Assembly: GCA_021776135.1 (NCBI GenBank)
Contig: JAJFGL010000002.1
Coordinates: 62,001 to 126,000, forward strand
DNA length: 64,000 bases
DNA from: Kiloniellaceae bacterium
Lineage (GTDB): Bacteria > Pseudomonadota > Alphaproteobacteria > Kiloniellales > J153
Direction: 5' to 3'
Of the stretch, positions 9,353 through 18,112 are shown piece by piece. The number at the start of each line of letters is the position of its first letter. The stretch's first letter is position 1. The translations under genes were made by a program, and so were the position numbers. Under the pieces are notes generated by a model. That model saw only the letters and a list, made by a program, of their open reading frames with translations. It did no database searches and was not told where the DNA came from.

Positions 9353-10111
9353 GTGACGGTTGTCACACAATTGCGTGAATATGCGAAAAGTGAGGCGGTC
9401 TCCATCGCGACTGTTCTAGATATATCCCAAGTTTTGGAGCGTTTTCCCGATTTTCGGGCCGCCATGGTTGTGGCCGAAGACTTGACCCTAACCCCGGAAA
9501 CGGACCCGGCCCTGGAAACCGCCGTGGCCGCCATCGAGGCCGAGGCCGCGGCGCTGGTGTCCGCGCGGCCCCTCGCAGAGATCGCGGAGCTTCAGGTCTG
9601 GCGCGCCGCCTACAAGGCCTTTGGCGTGAAGAAGACCTCGTACCGCTCTTCGGTCGAACGCTTGTTGAAGCAGGTTCAGCAAGGCCGCGGCCTGCCCCGG
9701 ATCAATTCCCTGGTCGATTCCTACAATGCCATGTCAGCCCGCCACCGCTTGCCGGTCGGCGCCGACGACTTGGCTAAGATCGCGGGTCCACTGACTTTCA
9801 GATTCGCCCGGCCTGGCGACGATTTTTTCGCGCTCGGCGCCGCACACCCGGCCAATGACCCGCCGAAGCTTGGCGAGGTTGTTTACGCGGACAGTGAAAA
9901 GCTCCTCTGCCGGCGCTGGAACTGGTACCAGGATGGGCGCAGCGCCACCGATGCGGCGACCCGCGGCGCGGTTCTCACGGTCCAAAGTCTTGGCGGCGTG
10001 GGGCGTCTGGAGCCGGCGGTGGAAGAGTTGTGCGCTTGGCTGCGCCGGTTTTGCGGCGCCCGCACCGCCTGGGCGGTGGCGGACGCGGATACGCCGCGCG
10101 TCGATATTTAG
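9353..10111 (+). CDS. B3/B4 tRNA-binding domain protein (tRNA-editing-like)
   Basis: A 252-residue protein matching the free-standing B3/B4 domain found in the phenylalanyl-tRNA synthetase beta subunit. Visible features are [17 protein letters not shown] near the start, [22 protein letters not shown], and [23 protein letters not shown]. Stand-alone members are thought to check aminoacyl-tRNAs or amino acids. The GTG at 9353 is used because ERFPDF must lie inside the domain; there is no good ribosome site. The gene overlaps the end of msrA by four bases on the other strand. Confidence 0.82.
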   Translation: MTVVTQLREYAKSEAVSIATVLDISQVLERFPDFRAAMVVAEDLTLTPETDPALETAVAAIEAEAAALVSARPLAEIAELQVWRAAYKAFGVKKTSYRSSVERLLKQVQQGRGLPRINSLVDSYNAMSARHRLPVGADDLAKIAGPLTFRFARPGDDFFALGAAHPANDPPKLGEVVYADSEKLLCRRWNWYQDGRSATDAATRGAVLTVQSLGGVGRLEPAVEELCAWLRRFCGARTAWAVADADTPRVDI

Positions 10112-10581
10112 GGTATCAGGCAGGCCGCTTGGCCTCGTTTCTCCAGGTATTGCTGATGGTATTCCTCGGCCAAGTGGTAGGGCCCGGCGGGCTCGATTTC
10201 GGTCGCGACCGGCCGCCCCAGGGCGCCGCTATCGCTTAGGCGCTGCCTGGATTCGCGGGCCGCGCGGTCCTGCTCTGGCGAGTGGGTGAAGATCGCCGAG
10301 CGGTACTGGGAACCGATATCCGGCCCCTGGCGGTTCACCTGGGTCGGATCGTGGGCCGCCCAGAACGCCTCCAGCAGTTGACCGTATCCGATCTTGCCGG
10401 GATCGAAGGAAACGCGCACCGCTTCCGCATGACCGCTATCGCCACCGCACACTTGCTTGTAGTCCGGGTTGGCGGTGCTGCCGCCGGTGTAGCCGACGCT
10501 GGTTTGCGTCACCCCGGGCAAGCGCCGGAAAATTGCCTCGATGCCCCAAAAGCAGCCGGCGGCAAAGGTCGCCGTTTCCAT
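10108..10581 (-). CDS. msrA: Peptide-methionine (S)-S-oxide reductase
   Basis: MsrA of 157 residues repairs oxidised methionine in proteins, using thioredoxin. The catalytic GCFWG motif has Cys10, followed by [12 protein letters not shown] and the [12 protein letters not shown] and YRSAIF segments of the family. There is no signal peptide, so it is cytosolic. No resolving cysteine is seen near the extreme C-terminus except in the ACLIP tail, which may play that role. Convergent with the B3/B4 gene, with a 4-base overlap. Confidence 0.95.
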   Translation of the reverse strand: METATFAAGCFWGIEAIFRRLPGVTQTSVGYTGGSTANPDYKQVCGGDSGHAEAVRVSFDPGKIGYGQLLEAFWAAHDPTQVNRQGPDIGSQYRSAIFTHSPEQDRAARESRQRLSDSGALGRPVATEIEPAGPYHLAEEYHQQYLEKRGQAACLIP

Positions 10582-10643
10582 ATGATTTTCTCCAAAAAGG
10601 TTTTACGAAAATAATATAGCGCTACCGCGCGGCCATTTCTACC

Positions 10644-11180
10644 TCACTCACCCAGGGGATAGCGGGCCTCAGCCCGGTAGGTGGCGCCGCTTTGTGCCAG
10701 GATGCTTGAGAACAGGACGATATCCTCGACCGTGAAGGGCGCGGTGCGAAACAAGGCGTGGCGGGATATAAAATCGTAGTGCCGCGCCCCCGGCCTGCCC
10801 TTGAAGCGGGCCAAGGTGACGTGGGGCCGGAATTTTTTCTTGGCAAGGGGCAGCCCCGCGCCCCGCGCCGCCCGCTCGGTCTTGGCCTGCAGGCGGGTGA
10901 GTGCGTTGCTGGGCTCGACCCCGGCCCAAAGACTGCGCAGTTTCGATGCGGTGCCGAAAACGCCAAGCCCGCTCAGGGTGAGGGAAAAGCGCGGGGCCCG
11001 CAGGGCCGTCAGCGCGGCGTCCAGATCCTGGGCCTGGCGGGGTTCCGTCTCGCCCAGGAAACACAGGGTGAGATGCAGATTCTCAGGGGGCAGCCAGCGC
11101 GCGCCTTGCAGTCCGCATTGCAGGTCCATCAGGCACGCGCTTTGGTCTTGGGGGAGGGCGATGGCAAGGAACAGCCGCAT
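10644..11180 (-). CDS. thpR: RNA 2',3'-cyclic phosphodiesterase
   Basis: A 178-residue 2H phosphoesterase (2'-5' RNA ligase/ThpR family). The two catalytic HxT motifs are visible: HLTL at residues 36-39 and HVTL near residue 128, each in the usual context (PPENLHLTLCFLG and FRPHVTLARFKG). It opens cyclic phosphates at RNA 3' ends in vitro; the physiological substrate is unclear. The downstream FIST gene lies 18 bases upstream on the same strand, so the two may be co-transcribed. Confidence 0.92.
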   Translation of the reverse strand: MRLFLAIALPQDQSACLMDLQCGLQGARWLPPENLHLTLCFLGETEPRQAQDLDAALTALRAPRFSLTLSGLGVFGTASKLRSLWAGVEPSNALTRLQAKTERAARGAGLPLAKKKFRPHVTLARFKGRPGARHYDFISRHALFRTAPFTVEDIVLFSSILAQSGATYRAEARYPLGE

Positions 11181-11198
11181 GAAAAAGCGCTCTGATTT

Positions 11199-12347
11199 TT
11201 AGCCGAACACCGCCAGAACGCCGGTATGGCTGTAGAGGCGGTCGTTGGAAATCTCGCCGTTGGCGAAGAAGCCGGCCAAGGGAAGATCGCCCAGCTCGGC
11301 CTGAATCAGTTTCAGTTCCTCCGATTGCTCGCCAAATAGATTGCGCCCGCGCGCGATGCAGGAAAAATAAAGCGCGGCCTTGGGATGCGCGCTGGCGCGC
11401 CGCTTCACGTCCTTCAGCATGCGGCGCAGATCGGCGCGCGCGGTATCGTGATCGCGCCGGCAAAAGACCATGCGGCGCCCAAGCCCCAGGGGCTCCGCGA
11501 CCTGGATCAAACCCCGTCCCGGGTCGATGCCGGTCAGGTTGCGGACCAGGTAATCGCCGGTGTCGCTGCCGGCGATGGGAAACCCGGCGAAGATGTAGCC
11601 GGCAACCCGGCGCAGATCGTGGGCAAGCAGCTCGCCGATATCCTCCTTGAAGACATCGAGCGCCGGGCGGTCGTCGAGCTCCGCGATCGCGCCGCCTTCG
11701 ATGGCGGTGACGGTGCGGATTTCACCGATCGGGGCGCAACCCTGGGTGAGGCCCACCGCGACGCGAATCCCCGGATCGAACAGTACGCCCGACAGGCCGC
11801 CCTCGGTGACCGCGCCCGCTATTTGGGGCAGGCCACCGCGCGAGGCTGTCAACCCGCCGACCAGGAACGCCGAGGTCATGTCGTTGAAGGCGCTCAGAAT
11901 TTCATCCAGGGCCCGGGTCCGGGGGTCGCCGTGGGCAACCCCGAAGACGGGTGCGTGCCGCACCAGCCAGTCGTTGTTATCGCGCTTGAAGGCGGCCAGA
12001 CCGCCGTCGTCCGCGCCGTTCCCCAGGGGCGCGAACACCCGGAAAGAGTCTTCGGGCAAGGCGGCAAGCAGAATAACCGCCGCCGGGCGGTCGTAAATCT
12101 CAAGCCCGCCCGCCGCAATCCCCAGGCCAATACTGCCGACCCAATGCTCGATCCCTGTCTTGCCGCGCAGGAAAGCCAGCAGACTGGTCAGATCGTCCGC
12201 CAGAAGATCGGTCGCATAGAGAAAGGCCAGGTTCGCATCCGGTGGCACCGCACCCAAATCCGCCAGGCACGCCTTGGCGCAGGAGGCCCAATCGGAGCCA
12301 CTTCCCTGGCCGCGATAGAATCGGGCTTCGGTTTGCGTCTCAGTCAT
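11199..12347 (-). CDS. FIST domain protein (FIST N and FIST C)
   Basis: A 382-residue soluble protein with the FIST N domain (about residues 20-200, including GSIGLGIAAGG) and the FIST C domain (about 215-370, including LFGEQSEELKLIQ and PLAGFFANGEI). FIST proteins are proposed small-molecule sensors, often attached to signalling domains; here no kinase, cyclase or receiver is fused or adjacent. It overlaps tesA by 8 bases, suggesting an operon tesA-FIST-thpR. Ligand unknown. Confidence 0.88.
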   Translation of the reverse strand: MTETQTEARFYRGQGSGSDWASCAKACLADLGAVPPDANLAFLYATDLLADDLTSLLAFLRGKTGIEHWVGSIGLGIAAGGLEIYDRPAAVILLAALPEDSFRVFAPLGNGADDGGLAAFKRDNNDWLVRHAPVFGVAHGDPRTRALDEILSAFNDMTSAFLVGGLTASRGGLPQIAGAVTEGGLSGVLFDPGIRVAVGLTQGCAPIGEIRTVTAIEGGAIAELDDRPALDVFKEDIGELLAHDLRRVAGYIFAGFPIAGSDTGDYLVRNLTGIDPGRGLIQVAEPLGLGRRMVFCRRDHDTARADLRRMLKDVKRRASAHPKAALYFSCIARGRNLFGEQSEELKLIQAELGDLPLAGFFANGEISNDRLYSHTGVLAVFG

Positions 12348-12999
12348 GACGGCGCGCCTGGGCGATCAAGTCCACGATATGAGGTGCGATGCGCTCAACT
12401 AGAACTTTCACGCCGGCTGGATTGGGATGGAGGCCGTCGGCCTGGTTGAGGCGCGGGTCCAAGGCGACCCCGTCCAGAAAAAAGGGATACAACGGAACCC
12501 CATGTTTCTTGGCCAGGCGCGGAAACACGCTGTCGAACGCGCGGGTGTAGTCCGCGCCCAGGTTGCGCGGCGCCAACATGCCGGCCAGCAAGACCGGCAA
12601 CTTTTCCGCCGCGAGCCGGGTCAGTATGGCGTCCAGGTTGTCGAAGGTCCGCGCCGGGTCGAGGCCGCGCAGGCCGTCATTGGCGCCTAATTCGATCAGG
12701 ACGGCGTCGGGATTATCGGCCAGGGCCCAATCCAGGCGCGCCCGCCCGCCCGCCGTGGTGTCGCCCGAATTGCCGCCGTTGATGACTTGCACGTCAAAGC
12801 CGCGCGCGCGCAGGGCGTCCTCAAGCTGTTCCGGGAAAGTCGTCCCGGCGTTCAGGCCGTAACCGTGGATCAGGCTATCGCCGAAGGCGAGCAGCTTGAC
12901 CGGCGCGGCGCGCGCGGAAAGGGGGCTGGATACCGCGGCGCCAAGAAGGACGGCGGCGAGCCCGAGAAATTTAAGGCGGTCCAGTACGCTTACACTCAT
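12340..12999 (-). CDS. tesA: Arylesterase / lysophospholipase L1-like GDSL esterase
   Basis: A 219-residue SGNH hydrolase with a cleavable signal peptide (about residues 1-31, ending ARA), so probably periplasmic. The blocks are FGDSLIHGYGL (Ser nucleophile), the Gly of GGNSGDTT, GANDGLRG, and DGLHPNPAG (Asp/His). TesA/TAP hydrolyses thioesters and esters. It stands back to back with ybbA-ybbP, a widely conserved arrangement, suggesting a shared cell-envelope role. Confidence 0.93.
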   Translation of the reverse strand: MSVSVLDRLKFLGLAAVLLGAAVSSPLSARAAPVKLLAFGDSLIHGYGLNAGTTFPEQLEDALRARGFDVQVINGGNSGDTTAGGRARLDWALADNPDAVLIELGANDGLRGLDPARTFDNLDAILTRLAAEKLPVLLAGMLAPRNLGADYTRAFDSVFPRLAKKHGVPLYPFFLDGVALDPRLNQADGLHPNPAGVKVLVERIAPHIVDLIAQARRHD

Positions 13000-13104
13000 C
13001 GCTTCAAGAGGTACGGCGCTTGGCCCGGCAATTCAAGCGCCCGAAGCGCCGTGCCGGTCTTCATTGACAGGTGCCGGCCAAGAGCCATATCCCATAGGCT
13101 GACC

Positions 13105-13848
13105 ATGAATGTTTCCTCATCCCAGGTGCCAATGATTGATTTGACCAGCGTTTTCCTGACCTTGCCGTCATCAGCCGGGCCGGTGCCTATCCTGCGCGGC
13201 CTGAATTTGCGTGTCGAGGCCGGGCAGTCGGTCAGCGTGGTCGGGCCATCCGGTTCCGGTAAATCCTCGATGATGATGATCGTGGCGGGTCTGGAGCGCG
13301 CCAGCGCCGGCCGGGTCGCGGTCGCGGGGCAAGATCTGACCGGCTTGAGCGAAGACGATCTGGCGCGCTTTCGCCGCGAAACCCTGGGGATCGTGTTTCA
13401 GGATTTTCACTTGGTGCCGACCATGACGGCCCTGGAGAACGTGGCCATACCCCTGGAGCTGGCCGGGCGTGGCGATGCTTTCGCGCGGGCCGGGGACGCT
13501 CTGGGTTCGGTCGGCCTGGGCCACCGCCTACAACACTATCCCGGTCAGCTTTCGGGCGGCGAGCAGCAACGCACCGCCCTGGCCCGCGCCGTCGCCGGGA
13601 CTCCGAAACTTATCTTGGCGGACGAACCGACCGGAAATCTGGATGGCGACACCGGGGCCCAGGTGATCGATCTCTTGTTCGATCTGCGGGCCCGCCACGG
13701 CAGCACCTTGTTGCTTATCACCCACGATCCGAGCTTGGCTGCGCGCTGCGAGCGCGTGGTCAGCCTGCGCGATGGTTCGATTGCCCCCGAAGCGGCCCCC
13801 GAAGCGGCCTCCGAAGCGGCCCCCGCCCTGGCCGGTTCGGCGCCATGA
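13105..13848 (+). CDS. ybbA: ABC transporter ATP-binding protein, YbbA type
   Basis: A 247-residue ATPase with Walker A GPSGSGKSS, Q-loop FQDFHLVPTM, signature LSGGEQQR, Walker B LILADEPTGNLD and H-loop ITHD. It belongs to the LolD/MacB-like group that works with FtsX-type permeases. The ATG at 13105 is chosen; a second in-frame ATG lies at 13132. The C-terminal tail carries a 12-base tandem repeat encoding EAAPEAASEAA. The stop overlaps the permease start (ATGA). Confidence 0.92.
   Translation: MNVSSSQVPMIDLTSVFLTLPSSAGPVPILRGLNLRVEAGQSVSVVGPSGSGKSSMMMIVAGLERASAGRVAVAGQDLTGLSEDDLARFRRETLGIVFQDFHLVPTMTALENVAIPLELAGRGDAFARAGDALGSVGLGHRLQHYPGQLSGGEQQRTALARAVAGTPKLILADEPTGNLDGDTGAQVIDLLFDLRARHGSTLLLITHDPSLAARCERVVSLRDGSIAPEAAPEAASEAAPALAGSAP
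13784..13819 (+). repeat. Three 12-base tandem repeats in ybbA
   Basis: Three consecutive copies of CCCCCGAAGCGG (the third with one change) lie in frame in the ybbA C-terminal tail and encode a Pro-Glu-Ala-Ala-type repeat. In-frame slippage would change tail length without breaking the ATPase. Confidence 0.7.
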
Positions 13849-16391
13849 CCGGCGGGGCCGCCTCTTGGTCTCTGCCTTTGCGTCTCGCGCGGCGCGAATT
13901 GCGCGGGGGCTTGCGCGGCTTCGGGATTTTTCTGGCCTGCTTGGCCCTTGGGGTCGCCGCCATCGCCTCGGTCGGGACCGTGTCCGGCGGCGTCCTCGAC
14001 GCCTTGCGCGGCGACGGCCGGCGCCTTCTGGGCGGCGATGTGGATTTGCGTCTGGCGCAGCGGCCGGCCAGCCCGGAACAGCTGACTTGGCTGCGCGCGC
14101 GCGGCGAGGTTTCGGCCGCCATCGATATGCGCGCCATGGCCCACGCACCGGGGCCGCAAGGCGGGCGCGCCCTGGTAGAATTGCGCGGACCCGATGGGCG
14201 CTATCCCTTGTACGGCGCCGTCGGTTTAGAACCGGCCCAAGTTCTTAGCAACGCCCTGGCGAAACGCGCCGGCGTCTGGGGCGCGGTCGCGGAACCGGCC
14301 TTGATGCGCCGCCTCGGGGTCGCGCCGGGCGATACCTTACGCATTGGCGAGCTTAGTTACGTTTTGCGCGCGGCCTTGACCTTCGAGCCGGACCGCGCGG
14401 CCAAGGTCGTCTCCTTCGGGCCCCATGTCATGGTCGCCCAGGATAGCCTGGCGGAAACCGGCCTGATCCAACCGGGCAGCCTGCTGCACTACCATTATCG
14501 CCTGCGTTTGCCCGGCGACCGCGATATCGCCGGGTTTCGCGCCGCGGTGAACCGGGCCTTCCCCGAAGCCGGCTGGCGAATCCGCGGGCCCGACGAGGCG
14601 GCGCCCGGAGTCACCGAATTCGTCGAGCGCCTGGCGCTCTACTTGACCTTGGTCGGCTTGACCGCCTTGCTGGTTGGCGGCCTGGGGGTCGCCAACGCGG
14701 TCAAGGCGTATTTGGAGAGCCGGATCCCAACCATCGCGACCCTGAAATGCCTTGGGGCGCCGAGCGCGCTTATCTTCCGCGTCTACATGGTTCAGATCAT
14801 GTCCCTGGCCGCGCTCGGCATCGCCATCGGCTTGGTCCTGGGCGCGAGCCTGCCCTTCGCCGCCGCCGGCCTGCTCAGCGGGATGTTCGGCTGGGAGGTC
14901 GACATGGGGCTGCAGCCCCTGGCCCTGGTTCTGGCGGCGGTCTTCGGTCTCTTAACCGCCCTGGCCTTCTCGCTCTGGCCGCTGGCGCGGGCCCGTTGGG
15001 TGCCGGGCGCCAATCTCTTCCGCGATACGGTGGCGCCGTTTCCGGCCCCGCCGTGGCGGTCCGAGCGCGGTATTCTGGCGGCGATTGTCTTGTCCGGAAC
15101 CGCCTTGGCTGGGCTCGCCATCGCCAGCGCCGCCGATCCCTGGCTCGGTCTGTATTTCGTCTTGGGCGCGGCCGGCACCTTGGCGGCGTTCCGGTTCACC
15201 GGCCAGGCCATGGTCGCCTTGGCACGGCGGGCGCCGCGCCCGCGCGACACCGGCTTGCGGCTTGCCATCGCCAATCTGCACCGTCCGGGGGCGCCCACAG
15301 GCAGCGTTGTTGCCTCCCTGGGCCTCGGCCTGACGGTCCTGGTTGCCATCGCCCTGGTCGAGGCCAACCTGGCGCGGCAATTGCGCGACGACTTGCCGAT
15401 CAACGCGCCGGGTTTCTATTTCATTGACATTCAGCCCCACCAGATCGACGACTTCGCGGCCTTGGTCGAATCGCTTCCCGGCGCCAGCGATATGCGCCGC
15501 GTGCCCATGCTGCGCGGGCGCATCGCGGCGGTGAACGGCACGCCGAGCGAGGACCTGACGATCCCGCCCGAGGTCGCCTGGGTGTTTCGCGGCGACCGGG
15601 GCCTCACCTGGTCGGCGGAGCCGCCCGATGAGTCGCCGCTCGCGGCCGGGGAGTGGTGGCCACCGGATTACCAGGGGCCGCCCCTGGTCTCCCTCGACGC
15701 CGAGGTCGGGCGGGCCATGAACATCGGCCCCGGCGACCGCCTGTCCATCAACCTTTTGGGCCGCGACGTCGAGGTCGAGATCGCCAACCTGCGGGTTATC
15801 GATTGGTCGCAACTCAGCATCAACTTCGTCATGGTCTTTTCGCCCGGCCTCCTGGAAGCGGCGCCGCAAACCTATCTTGCCACCCTGCGCGCCGATGCCG
15901 GCGCCGAGGACGCGATCGAGCGCGCCGTGACCGACCGCTTCGCCAATGTTTCCTCGATCCGGGTCAAGGACGTGCTGGTTATGGTGACGGTCATGCTCGG
16001 CCATGTGGCGGCGGCCCTGAGAGTGGCTGGGGCGGTGGCGCTGGCCGCCGGTGTTCTGGTCCTGGCCGGGGCGGTCGCGGCCGGCCATCGGCGGCGCATC
16101 TACGACGCCGTGGTGCTCAAGGTGCTGGGTGCCCGGCGCCGCGATATCGCGCGCGCCTTTCTAATCGAGTACGGATTGCTGGGCGGGGTCACGGCCCTGA
16201 TCGCGGCCGCCATCGGCAGCCTGGCCGGGTTCCTGATTTTGACCGAGCTTATGCACATGCCATTTAGCTTCCTGCCGGGACCGGTGATCGCGACCGCCCT
16301 GGGCGCGGTGGCGATCGTCGCGATATTCGGTTTTGCCGGAACCTGGCGCGCCCTGGGCCAAAAAGCGGCGCCCCTTTTGCGCAATCGCTGA
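13845..16391 (+). CDS. ybbP: FtsX-like ABC transporter permease, YbbP type
   Basis: An 848-residue inner-membrane protein. It has an N-terminal TM segment (about residues 26-48), a MacB-like periplasmic domain, an FtsX domain of three TMs near residues 260-380, a second group of TMs near 405-520, another periplasmic region, and a final FtsX domain of three TMs near 715-840. The double-FtsX layout is that of YbbP. With YbbA it forms a predicted envelope transporter or lipoprotein/lipid extraction system; the substrate is unknown. Coupled to ybbA by ATGA overlap. Confidence 0.9.
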   Translation: MTGGAASWSLPLRLARRELRGGLRGFGIFLACLALGVAAIASVGTVSGGVLDALRGDGRRLLGGDVDLRLAQRPASPEQLTWLRARGEVSAAIDMRAMAHAPGPQGGRALVELRGPDGRYPLYGAVGLEPAQVLSNALAKRAGVWGAVAEPALMRRLGVAPGDTLRIGELSYVLRAALTFEPDRAAKVVSFGPHVMVAQDSLAETGLIQPGSLLHYHYRLRLPGDRDIAGFRAAVNRAFPEAGWRIRGPDEAAPGVTEFVERLALYLTLVGLTALLVGGLGVANAVKAYLESRIPTIATLKCLGAPSALIFRVYMVQIMSLAALGIAIGLVLGASLPFAAAGLLSGMFGWEVDMGLQPLALVLAAVFGLLTALAFSLWPLARARWVPGANLFRDTVAPFPAPPWRSERGILAAIVLSGTALAGLAIASAADPWLGLYFVLGAAGTLAAFRFTGQAMVALARRAPRPRDTGLRLAIANLHRPGAPTGSVVASLGLGLTVLVAIALVEANLARQLRDDLPINAPGFYFIDIQPHQIDDFAALVESLPGASDMRRVPMLRGRIAAVNGTPSEDLTIPPEVAWVFRGDRGLTWSAEPPDESPLAAGEWWPPDYQGPPLVSLDAEVGRAMNIGPGDRLSINLLGRDVEVEIANLRVIDWSQLSINFVMVFSPGLLEAAPQTYLATLRADAGAEDAIERAVTDRFANVSSIRVKDVLVMVTVMLGHVAAALRVAGAVALAAGVLVLAGAVAAGHRRRIYDAVVLKVLGARRRDIARAFLIEYGLLGGVTALIAAAIGSLAGFLILTELMHMPFSFLPGPVIATALGAVAIVAIFGFAGTWRALGQKAAPLLRNR

Positions 16392-16472
16392 ACTTTGGGG
16401 GAGATTCCGGCGCCTTTATGGTTAACGCCGGCGGCTAATTTCTTCCGGCGGGTGCGGGAATCTATTGATTCT

Positions 16473-16505
16473 AAACCTAATCGGGCCAATATTAGGCTTA
16501 GGTTT
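16473..16505 (+). promoter_or_regulatory. Nested inverted repeats upstream of the Bax-inhibitor gene
   Basis: AAACCTAA (16473-16480) is the exact reverse complement of TTAGGTTT (16498-16505), and CCTAAT (16476-16481) pairs with ATTAGG (16491-16496). The two pairings are mutually exclusive. The element ends 25 bases before the ATG at 16531, so it could be an operator or a 5' UTR hairpin. Confidence 0.4.
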
Positions 16506-16530
16506 CCCCCAGGTAATGACGAGGTTATCC

Positions 16531-17250
16531 ATGGCATTCGGTTCAAACCGCAAAATTATGACCCCCACCCAGGCGGCGGCGGCGCAAGTCGATGTCGGCC
16601 TGCGCAGCTACATGTTGCGGGTCTACAACTACATGAGCGTCGCCTTGGCCTTGACCGGGGCGGTGGCTTTCTTCGTATCGACCAGCCCGGTCATGCTGCA
16701 GACGATTTTCGGCACGCCCCTGCAATGGGTCGTCATGCTGGCGCCCCTGGGCATCGTATTCTTCCTGTCCGCGCGCATGCACAAAATGAAGGTCGGCACG
16801 GCCCAGGCCTGGTTCTGGGTATTCGCCGCCGTGATGGGCATGTCCCTGGCCTCCATTTTCGTGATCTACACCGGCACCTCGGTGGCGCGGGTGTTTTTCA
16901 TCACCGCCGGCGCCTTCGCGGGCCTGTCCTTGATCGGCTACACGACCAAGAAGGACCTGTCCGGGATGCGGACCTTCCTGTTCATGGGCGTGATCGGGCT
17001 GGTCCTGGCCATGATCGTGAACATGTTCCTGGGCTCAAGCGGGCTGCAGCTCATCATCTCCGTGGTCGGGGTGCTGATCTTCGCCGGCCTGACCGCTTAC
17101 GACACTCAACAGATCAAGCTGGCGTACTATGAAGGCGACAGCGGCGAGGTCGGTGAGAAAAAGGCGATCATGGGCGCCCTGAAGCTCTACCTCGACTTCC
17201 TCAACATGTTCATCTTCCTGATGCACATCCTGGGCGTCGCGCGCGAGTAG
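16531..17250 (+). CDS. Bax inhibitor-1 (YccA/TMBIM) family membrane protein
   Basis: A 239-residue integral membrane protein with seven predicted hydrophobic segments and the BI-1 C-terminal signature (YDTQQIK, then a final TM ending ALKLYLDFLNMFIFLM). Bacterial members are pH-sensitive calcium leak channels or FtsH-associated YccA relatives. The start ATG at 16531 has a GAGG ribosome site and gives the usual MAFGSN-type alphaproteobacterial N-terminus; a longer frame begins upstream inside the inverted repeat. Followed by a strong terminator. Confidence 0.92.
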   Translation: MAFGSNRKIMTPTQAAAAQVDVGLRSYMLRVYNYMSVALALTGAVAFFVSTSPVMLQTIFGTPLQWVVMLAPLGIVFFLSARMHKMKVGTAQAWFWVFAAVMGMSLASIFVIYTGTSVARVFFITAGAFAGLSLIGYTTKKDLSGMRTFLFMGVIGLVLAMIVNMFLGSSGLQLIISVVGVLIFAGLTAYDTQQIKLAYYEGDSGEVGEKKAIMGALKLYLDFLNMFIFLMHILGVARE

Positions 17251-17272
17251 CGCCGGCCTTCAGTCGCAACGC

Positions 17273-17304
17273 AAAAGGCCCGGAAGGTAACTTCCGGGCC
17301 TTTT
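17273..17304. terminator. Bidirectional rho-independent terminator
   Basis: A perfect 14-bp stem (17273-17286 with 17291-17304) and a GTAA tetraloop, with AAAA on the left and TTTT on the right side of the stem. It lies between the converging BI-1 and SDR genes and can serve both. Confidence 0.92.
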
Positions 17305-17305
17305 C

Positions 17306-18055
17306 TTATGCCGTGCGGCCGCCGTCGACCGGCAGGCAGACGCCGGTCAGGAACTCGGCCTCATCGGAAACCAGATAGAGCGCGGCGGCGGCGATATCCT
17401 CGGGCGTGGACATGCGGCCCAGGGGCACCGAGGCGACGAAGGCGGCGCGGTTCTCCGGCGTATCCGGCTTGCCCATGAAGGTTTCCAACATGCCGGTGGC
17501 GGCGATCACCGGGCAGATGGCATTGACCCGGATGTTGTCGGGCGCCAGTTCCAGGGCCATGGCCTTGGTGATGGTGTTCACCGCGCCTTTCGATCCGTTG
17601 TACCAGACCAGGCCGGGCCGGGGTCTAAGAGCGGCGGTGGAAGAGGTGTTGAGGATGACCCCGCCGCCCTGGCGCCGGAACACCGGCACCGCCTCGCGCG
17701 CCGCCAGGAAGATCGCCTTGACGTTAACCGCGTAGGTACGGTCGAAATCCTCTTCGCTGACCTCGGTCAGGGGCTGATTGCGGTGGCTGAAACCGGCGTT
17801 GTTGACCAGGATATCGAGGCGCCCGAAGCTATCGATAGCGGCCTCTATCATGGTCTTGGTATCGGCGGCATCGGTGACGTCGGCGCGGATATGGGTGGCT
17901 TGCCCGCCAATTTGTTCCGCCACCGCGCGCCCGGCTTCGCCGTCGCGGTCGGCGAGAACCACCCGGGCCCCTTCCGCCGCGAAGCGTCCCGCGATCCCGG
18001 CGCCGAAGCCGGAACCGGCCCCGGTCACGAGCGCTACCTTGTTTTCCAGACGCAT
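17306..18055 (-). CDS. SDR family oxidoreductase (FabG-like)
   Basis: A 249-residue classical short-chain dehydrogenase: TGAGSGFGAGIA cofactor loop, NNAG, catalytic Ser (NTSSTAAL), YNGSKGA active site, and the C-terminal FLTGVCLPVDGG. The second Rossmann strand ends in an Asp (LADRDG), which favours NAD over NADP. It resembles 3-oxoacyl-ACP reductase/glucose 1-dehydrogenase annotations, but the substrate cannot be set. The GGAGG ribosome site, eight bases from the ATG, is locked in a perfect hairpin. Confidence 0.87.
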   Translation of the reverse strand: MRLENKVALVTGAGSGFGAGIAGRFAAEGARVVLADRDGEAGRAVAEQIGGQATHIRADVTDAADTKTMIEAAIDSFGRLDILVNNAGFSHRNQPLTEVSEEDFDRTYAVNVKAIFLAAREAVPVFRRQGGGVILNTSSTAALRPRPGLVWYNGSKGAVNTITKAMALELAPDNIRVNAICPVIAATGMLETFMGKPDTPENRAAFVASVPLGRMSTPEDIAAAALYLVSDEAEFLTGVCLPVDGGRTA

Positions 18056-18061
18056 GTTTCC

Positions 18062-18081
18062 TGCCTCCTAGTGTGGAGGCA
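18062..18081 (-). promoter_or_regulatory. Hairpin sequestering the SDR ribosome binding site
   Basis: On the minus strand, TGCCTCC (18081-18075) pairs perfectly with GGAGGCA (18068-18062) over a 6-base loop. The 3' arm contains the GGAGG Shine-Dalgarno of the SDR gene, with correct spacing to the ATG at 18055. Translation would need this stem to open, by heat, ligand or an upstream ribosome. Confidence 0.6.
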
Positions 18082-18112
18082 TCTTACGCAAAATTTCTGC
18101 TGATCGGAAGAT

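Noticed and set aside
16407-16431. CCGGCG/CGCCGG hairpin after ybbP as a terminator
   Set aside because: Only six pairs, a 13-base loop and no T-run.
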